DNA of 64,000 bases from Saccharothrix algeriensis. GTDB lineage: Bacteria; Actinomycetota; Actinomycetes; Mycobacteriales; Pseudonocardiaceae. This document shows positions 59,826 to 64,000 of this stretch, piece by piece; position 1 is the stretch's first letter, and each line of letters opens with the position of its first letter. Below the pieces are notes generated by a model, which searched no databases, had not been told where the DNA came from, and saw only the letters and a program-made list of their open reading frames with translations. The stretch spans positions 2,452,001 through 2,516,000 of the forward strand of contig NZ_JAFBCL010000001.1 in the NCBI RefSeq assembly GCF_016907655.1, given 5' to 3'. Position numbers and translations under genes: made by a program.

Positions 59826-61300
59826 GGCGGCTGGTGGCGGCGGTCGTCGCGGGCGCGGCGGCCGAGCTGGCGGGTGTCGGGCTGATGGCCACGGCGGTGT
59901 GGTTGGTCGTGCGGGCGGCCGGGCAGCCGCCGCTGTCGGCGCTGGCCGTGGCGATCGTGGCCGTGCGCGCGCTGGCGATCGCCCGCGGCGGGCTGCGCTA
60001 CGTCGAGCGGCTGGCCGGGCACGGCGCGGTGCTGCGCGGGATGGCCGAGGTCCGGGGCCGGGTCTACGACTCGCTGCTGCGGCGGCCCCTGCCCGGCGGC
60101 GACGCGTTGACCCGGCTGGTGTCGGACGTGGACGCCGTGCAGGACGCGGTGCTGCGGTGCCTGCTGCCGGCGTGCGTGGCGGGCGTGGTGGGCGTCGTCG
60201 CGGTGGTGGCCGCGGGGTTCGCCTGGCCGCTGGTCGTCGGGCTGCTGCTGGGCGGGCTGGTGCTCCCGTCGGCCGCGTGCGCGTCGGCCCACCGGCACCT
60301 CCGGTCGCTCGCGCCGCTGCGCGCGGAGCTGGCCGAGCGGGTGGTGACCCTGCGGGACGGCGCGGCCGAGCTGACCGCCTTCGGGGCCGCGGAGCGGGAG
60401 CTGGACCGGGCGGGCGCGGTCGTCGACGAGCTGGCGGCGCGGGAGCGGCGGGGGTCGGCGGCCGCCGCGGCGTCGGTCGGGCTCGCGGTGGCGGTGCAGT
60501 TCGGGACGGCCCTCGCGCTGCTGGTGACCGGCCACCCGGCGCACGTCGTGCTGGGCGCGGTGGCGGTGCTGGAGGTGACGGCGCCGCTGGCCGACGCCGG
60601 CCGGCGGTGGGCCGAGGTGCGCGGTTCGGTGGCGCGGGTCCGGGAGGTGCTCGCCGCGCCGGAAGGGCCGGCAGCGGGAGGACCGGCGGCGGGAGGACCG
60701 GGGGCCGGGTGGCCGCCGGTGGACGTGGCGGGCGGGCGGCGGATCGGCGTCGTCGGGCCGAGCGGGGCCGGGAAGAGCACGCTGCTGCGCGACCTCGCGG
60801 CGGCGCACCCCGGTGCGGCCAAGGGCGCGCTGGCCGACGCGCACGTGTTCCACCGGACCGTCCGCGCCAACGTGCTGCTGGCCCGGCCCGGCGCGACGCA
60901 GCGGGAGCTGGACCGGGTCGCGCGGATCGCGGACCTCGACGTCGGCTGGGACACCGTCGTCGGCGAGCGCGGCGAGGAGCTGTCCGGCGGCCAGCGGCAG
61001 CGGCTGCTGCTGGCCCGCGCCCTGCTCGCCGACCCGGAGGTCCTGCTGCTGGACGAACCGGTCGAGGGTCTCGCGACCCGGCACGGCGACGAGGTGCTCG
61101 GCCGCGTCCTGCGCGCCGCGCGCGGCGCGGTCGTGCTGGTCACGCACCGCCTGGCGCCGCTGGTGGACTTCGACGAGGTCCTGGTCGTCGAGGACGGGCG
61201 GATCACCCGGCGCGGGACGCACGCCGAACTGGTCGGCGCCCCGGGCTACTACCGGGACCGGTGGCGCGCCGAGCACCCCGGCGACCGGACCCGCGCCTGA
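59822..61300 (+). CDS. cydC: CydC-type ABC exporter subunit
   Basis: A 492-residue partner of CydD. Membrane domain (ALAIARGGLRYVERLAGHGA is the family signature), a Gly/Pro-rich linker (AAGGPAAGGPGAGWPP) and a shortened ATPase: Walker A GPSGAGKST, signature LSGGQRQR, Walker B LLLDEPVEGL. The first strand of the ATPase domain and the Q-loop segment are compressed (the Q-loop is near AHVFHRTVRANVLL rather than xxQ). GTG at 59822 overlaps the cydD stop by 4 bp (GTGA). Last gene of the operon. Confidence 0.87.
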   Translation: MRRLVAAVVAGAAAELAGVGLMATAVWLVVRAAGQPPLSALAVAIVAVRALAIARGGLRYVERLAGHGAVLRGMAEVRGRVYDSLLRRPLPGGDALTRLVSDVDAVQDAVLRCLLPACVAGVVGVVAVVAAGFAWPLVVGLLLGGLVLPSAACASAHRHLRSLAPLRAELAERVVTLRDGAAELTAFGAAERELDRAGAVVDELAARERRGSAAAAASVGLAVAVQFGTALALLVTGHPAHVVLGAVAVLEVTAPLADAGRRWAEVRGSVARVREVLAAPEGPAAGGPAAGGPGAGWPPVDVAGGRRIGVVGPSGAGKSTLLRDLAAAHPGAAKGALADAHVFHRTVRANVLLARPGATQRELDRVARIADLDVGWDTVVGERGEELSGGQRQRLLLARALLADPEVLLLDEPVEGLATRHGDEVLGRVLRAARGAVVLVTHRLAPLVDFDEVLVVEDGRITRRGTHAELVGAPGYYRDRWRAEHPGDRTRA

Positions 61301-61315
61301 CCGTCCACACCGGAC

Positions 61316-62185
61316 TCAGGCGAGCGCCCGCAGCACCCGCGCGGGCGGACGGGTGCCGGCGATGCCGGCGACCATCTCCAGCACCTTGCGCGTCTGCCGC
61401 ACCTGGTGCGCCCGGAACACCTTCGCGCCCTGCCACGCCGCCACGGAGGTCGCCGCGAGCGTCCCGTCCACCCGGTCGTCCAGCCGCGCGCCCAGCGTCT
61501 CGCCGATGAAGTCCTTGTTGGACAGCGCCATCAGCACCGGCCACCCGGTGCCGACCAGCTCGCCCAGGCGCCGCAGCAGCTCCAGCCCGTGCCAGGTGTT
61601 CTTGCCGAAGTCGTGCGTGGGGTCGATGAGCACGCCGGCCCGCGGCACGCCGAGCGCGACCATCCGCTCCGCGCGCTCCACCAGCTCCGCCACCACGGCG
61701 GCCACGACGTCGTCGTAGCGCACCCGGTGGGGGTCGGTGCGCGGCGGCAGGCCGCCGGTGTGCGAGCACACGATGCCGACGCCGAACTCGGCCGCGACCT
61801 CGGCCAGCGCCGGGTCCGCGCCCGCCCAGGTGTCGTTGATCAGGTCCGCGCCGGCCTCGCACACCGCGCGCCCCACCTCGTGCCGCCAGGTGTCGACGCT
61901 GATCACCAGCGACGGGTGGCGCTCCCGCACGGCCGCGACGAACGGCACGACCCGGCGCGCCTCCTCGGCCGCGTCGACCCGCTCGCCCTTGGAGCCGGCC
62001 TTCACCCCGCCGATGTCGACGATGTCCGCGCCGTCCGCCACCGCCCGGTCGACGGCGGCCATCGCCGCGTCGTCGGAGAAGGTCGCGCCCCGGTCGTAGA
62101 ACGAGTCGCGCGTCCGGTTGACGATCGCCATCACCAGGGCGCGGTCCTGGGCCACGTCGCGCTCACCGAACCGCATGACGGCCAT
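61316..62185 (-). CDS. folP2: dihydropteroate-synthase-like protein FolP2
   Basis: A 289-residue TIM barrel of the DHPS family: VMAIVNRTRDSFYDRGATFS, ADIVDIGGVKAGSKGERVDA, VISVDTWRHEV, LINDTWAG, FGKNTWHGLELLRRL and VFRAHQVRQTRKVLEM. In mycobacteria the FolP2 paralogue (Rv1207) lacks DHPS activity; the same is expected here. ATG at 62185 is used (ATG at 62176 also possible). Its 3' end is 15 bp from the cydC stop (convergent). Confidence 0.85.
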   Translation of the reverse strand: MAVMRFGERDVAQDRALVMAIVNRTRDSFYDRGATFSDDAAMAAVDRAVADGADIVDIGGVKAGSKGERVDAAEEARRVVPFVAAVRERHPSLVISVDTWRHEVGRAVCEAGADLINDTWAGADPALAEVAAEFGVGIVCSHTGGLPPRTDPHRVRYDDVVAAVVAELVERAERMVALGVPRAGVLIDPTHDFGKNTWHGLELLRRLGELVGTGWPVLMALSNKDFIGETLGARLDDRVDGTLAATSVAAWQGAKVFRAHQVRQTRKVLEMVAGIAGTRPPARVLRALA

Positions 62186-62228
62186 CGTGCCACGCCCGAG
62201 TCGGGCGACCCGCGTCACGCAGCGTTGC

Positions 62229-62240
62229 TACTCATGAGTA
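62229..62240. promoter_or_regulatory. palindrome TACTCATGAGTA in divergent region
   Basis: A perfect 12-bp palindrome in the 230-bp region between folP2 and the DUF3224 gene, 44 bp from the folP2 start; possible operator of an unidentified regulator. The rest of the region (62241-62415) shows nothing notable. Confidence 0.4.
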
Positions 62241-62415
62241 ACCCTCTGCTCCCGGGTGACAACCGGGTGATCCGGGTCGCCCGCGGAGGAGGGCCGCGCA
62301 CGCCGGGCGCTTGCCCGGCGGCACGAGCGCTCCCGGCTCGTCGGCCGCGTTCGGCGCGGACTCCCACCCGGAGTTCCCGCAAAGCTGACACCGGCTGTCA
62401 GGGGGGTTTGTCAGG

Positions 62416-62796
62416 ATGGCCCGCATGGAATTGCAATCGCCCTTCACCATCACCCGCTGGGACGAGAAGTCCACCGACGGGACGGAGCCGCAGTTCGGCC
62501 GCGTCCAGGTCGACAAGACCTACACCGGGGTGATGGACGGCACGAGCACCGCCGAGCTGACCACCTGCCAGCCGGTGGAGGGCTCGGCCGGGTACGTGGC
62601 CATCGAGAAGTTCCGGGGCACGCTGGAGGGCCGCTCGGGCGCCTTCGCGTTCCAGCACGGCGCGACCATCTCGCCCGCCGGGCCCGACTTCTACGGCCGG
62701 ATCATCCCCGGCTCGGGCACCGGCGAGCTGGTCGGCATCACCGGCACGGTCAAGCTGGAGCACGAGCTGATCACGCTGGACTACAGCCTCGGCTGA
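62416..62796 (+). CDS. DUF3224 family protein
   Basis: A 126-residue small beta-barrel protein of the DUF3224 family: LQSPFTITRWDEKSTDGTEP, GRVQVDKTYTGVMDGTSTAE, GYVAIEKFRGTLEGRSGAFA, GSGTGELVGITGTVKLE, all typical. The allene-oxide-cyclase-like fold is inferred; the function is unknown. ATG at 62416 is used; ATG at 62425 would remove three residues. It is lineage-specific in this position, where mycobacteria have no equivalent. Confidence 0.85.
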   Translation: MARMELQSPFTITRWDEKSTDGTEPQFGRVQVDKTYTGVMDGTSTAELTTCQPVEGSAGYVAIEKFRGTLEGRSGAFAFQHGATISPAGPDFYGRIIPGSGTGELVGITGTVKLEHELITLDYSLG

Positions 62797-62812
62797 CGGC
62801 CCACCGGGTGGC

Positions 62813-62846
62813 GGCGGGCCCGTGGCCGCTCGGCGACGGGCCCGCC
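62813..62846. terminator. bidirectional stem-loop
   Basis: Perfect 11-bp arms GGCGGGCCCGT / ACGGGCCCGCC with a 12-nt loop between the convergent DUF3224 and LOG-family genes. Confidence 0.65.
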
Positions 62847-62879
62847 GGGACCACCGGACCGGGGTGGCGGGGCCGGGCC

Positions 62880-63650
62880 TCAGTGCGCGTCCGCCCAGGC
62901 CCGGTGCGCCTCGTTGACCACGCGCACCGCGTCGTCGATGTCGTCGGTCAGGTGCAGCAGCGCCAGGTCCTGGTCGCCCACCTTGCCGCTGGCCAGCACC
63001 GAGCCGCGCACCCAGTCGTACAGGCCCTGCCAGTAGTCCTTGCCGAACAGCACCACCGGGAACTTGGTGACCTTCTTCGTCTGCACCAGGGTCAGCGCCT
63101 CGAACAGCTCGTCCAGCGTGCCGAACCCGCCCGGCAGGCAGATGAACGCCTGGGAGTACTTGATGAACATGGTCTTGCGCACGAAGAAGTAGCGGAAGTT
63201 CACGCCCAGGTCGACCCACGGGTTCAGGCCCTGCTCGAAGGGCAGCTCGATGCCCAGCCCCACGGAGAACCCGCCCGCCTCCGAGCAGCCCCGGTTGACC
63301 GCCTCCATCGCGCCCGGACCGCCGCCGGTGATGACGGCGAACCCGGCCTCGGCCAGCGCGCCGCCCAGCTTGCGGCCCACCTCGTACTCGGGGTGGTCGC
63401 GGCCGGTGCGCGCGGAGCCGAACACCGTCACCGCGCCGGGCAGCTCGGCCAGCGCGCCGAAGCCCTCCACGAACTCGGCCTGGATGCGCAGCACCCGCCA
63501 CGGGTCGGTGTGCACCCAGTCGCTCGGACCGCGCGAGTCCAGCAGCCGCTGGTCGGTGGTGGTCCGCTCGTCGCGGTGGCCGCGCCGCAGCACGACCGGG
63601 CCGCGCTGCTTCTCCCTGGGGTGCTCGTCGACGCCGTTCTGGTCGCTCAT
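62880..63650 (-). CDS. LOG-family protein (cytokinin riboside 5'-monophosphate phosphoribohydrolase-like)
   Basis: A 256-residue TIGR00730/LOG protein (Rv1205-like): AVTVFGSARTGRDHPEYEVG, ITGGGPGAMEAVNRG and the catalytic PGGFGTLDELFEAL motif with the Arg-Glu region. LOG enzymes release adenine or cytokinin from nucleotide monophosphates. The N terminus adds about 60 charged residues (REKQRGPVVLRRGHRDERTT). ATG at 63650. It precedes folP2 in the same orientation as in mycobacteria, though the DUF3224 gene is inserted between them. Confidence 0.86.
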   Translation of the reverse strand: MSDQNGVDEHPREKQRGPVVLRRGHRDERTTTDQRLLDSRGPSDWVHTDPWRVLRIQAEFVEGFGALAELPGAVTVFGSARTGRDHPEYEVGRKLGGALAEAGFAVITGGGPGAMEAVNRGCSEAGGFSVGLGIELPFEQGLNPWVDLGVNFRYFFVRKTMFIKYSQAFICLPGGFGTLDELFEALTLVQTKKVTKFPVVLFGKDYWQGLYDWVRGSVLASGKVGDQDLALLHLTDDIDDAVRVVNEAHRAWADAH

Positions 63651-63671
63651 TGGCGCGAGTCTATCCCGCCC

Positions 63672-64000
63672 TCAGCCCTGGTTGAGGAAGCGGTGCAGCA
63701 CTTCACGGCAGCGTCGGACCTGGTTCACCGGGACGTGTTCCCCGCGGGTGTGCGCGAGCGTCGGGTCGCCCGGCCCGAAGTTCACCGCCGGCATGCCCAG
63801 CGCCGCGAACCGCGCCACGTCGGTCCAGCCCAGCTTGGCCACGGGCGTGCCGCCCGCGGCGGCGACCAGCTCCTGCGCGGCCGGGGCGCCCAGGCCGGGC
63901 AGCGCGCCCGCCGAGACGTCGGTCACGGTGACGTCGAAGCCCTCGAACAGCTCGCGCAGGTGCTGCTCGGCCTGCTCCGGCGTCCGGTCCGGCGCGAACC
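63672..64000 (-). CDS. dapE: succinyl-diaminopimelate desuccinylase DapE, C-terminal part
   Basis: The window's right edge cuts the gene; about 109 C-terminal residues are visible. [49 protein letters not shown] and [10 protein letters not shown] are typical of the M20 desuccinylase that makes diaminopimelate and lysine precursors; the C-terminal metal-binding His (AHTRGEH) is present. Order dapE-LOG-folP2 matches Rv1202-Rv1207 broadly. Confidence 0.9.
   Translation of the reverse strand, partial: FAPDRTPEQAEQHLRELFEGFDVTVTDVSAGALPGLGAPAAQELVAAAGGTPVAKLGWTDVARFAALGMPAVNFGPGDPTLAHTRGEHVPVNQVRRCREVLHRFLNQG

Overview
This is a stretch of very GC-rich chromosome (low-to-mid 70s percent GC by eye) with strong G/C third-position bias, many GTG starts and many apparently leaderless genes. 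It comes from a filamentous actinomycete, most likely of the Pseudonocardiales (Saccharothrix/Actinosynnema-like). That placement is inferred from gene order: two blocks match conserved mycobacterial neighbourhoods recalled from M. tuberculosis (Rv3201c-Rv3212 and Rv1202-Rv1235), while lineage-specific genes lie between and inside them. No rRNA, tRNA, prophage, insertion sequence, CRISPR array or biosynthetic gene cluster was seen.

Layout. 1-16.1 kb: the AdnAB recombination helicase-nuclease (adnB cut by the window edge), an alkyltransferase-like protein, a TPR protein, a TIGR02569 kinase-like protein, MoeZ, a DUF3152 protein, an alpha/beta hydrolase, two TetR regulators, DUF3107, a ferritin-fold protein, a DEAD-box helicase with a long basic repeat tail, and a membrane-anchored beta-propeller protein. 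16.1-27.7 kb: accessory housekeeping genes, including a RecB-like nuclease, PHP phosphoesterase, PH-domain protein, Nudix hydrolase, two DUF2332 paralogues flanking a MaoC hydratase and CorA, a phosphoesterase/ParB-like pair, and an SDR. 27.9-32.8 kb: the lpqY-sugA-sugB-sugC trehalose-type importer with a GSP17M-domain protein. 32.9-37.6 kb: acyl-CoA dehydrogenase, CitE-like lyase, an aminoglycoside-kinase-like gene and two decaying genes (phzF, GNAT). 37.7-51.9 kb: an MgtE_N/DUF1003 pair, MarR, Mrp, the envelope-stress block sigE-rseA-htrA-tatB, an O-methyltransferase, divergent glgC and glgM, a lipoprotein, leucyl aminopeptidase and DUF3117. 52.2-64 kb: PaaX plus enoyl-CoA hydratase, Tag, SRPBCC and DivIVA-domain proteins, PadR plus a membrane partner, a compact cydABDC operon, FolP2-like protein, DUF3224, LOG-family protein and the 3' part of dapE.

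How genes work together. LpqY-SugABC would import trehalose, and GlgC/GlgM make ADP-glucose and maltose-1-phosphate, so the window holds two ends of the trehalose/alpha-glucan cycle known from mycobacteria. SigE, its zinc anti-sigma factor, HtrA and TatB form a cell-envelope stress unit. CydABDC encodes a quinol-oxidase-type complex and its assembly ABC exporter, next to a PadR regulator with a matching dyad. AdnAB and Tag serve DNA repair, and the ATL protein flags alkylated DNA.

The most unusual feature is non-coding: a family of palindromic elements. Two nested hairpins of nearly identical geometry (45678-45805 and 45971-46103) lie in inverted orientation between convergent genes, and a simpler one is at 9947-10017. 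All three share the 9-nt loop ACGCTYTTC (Y = C or T) on one strand. On that same strand five of the six stem mismatches become G-U wobbles, which hints that the elements are selected as RNA (or single-stranded DNA) structures.
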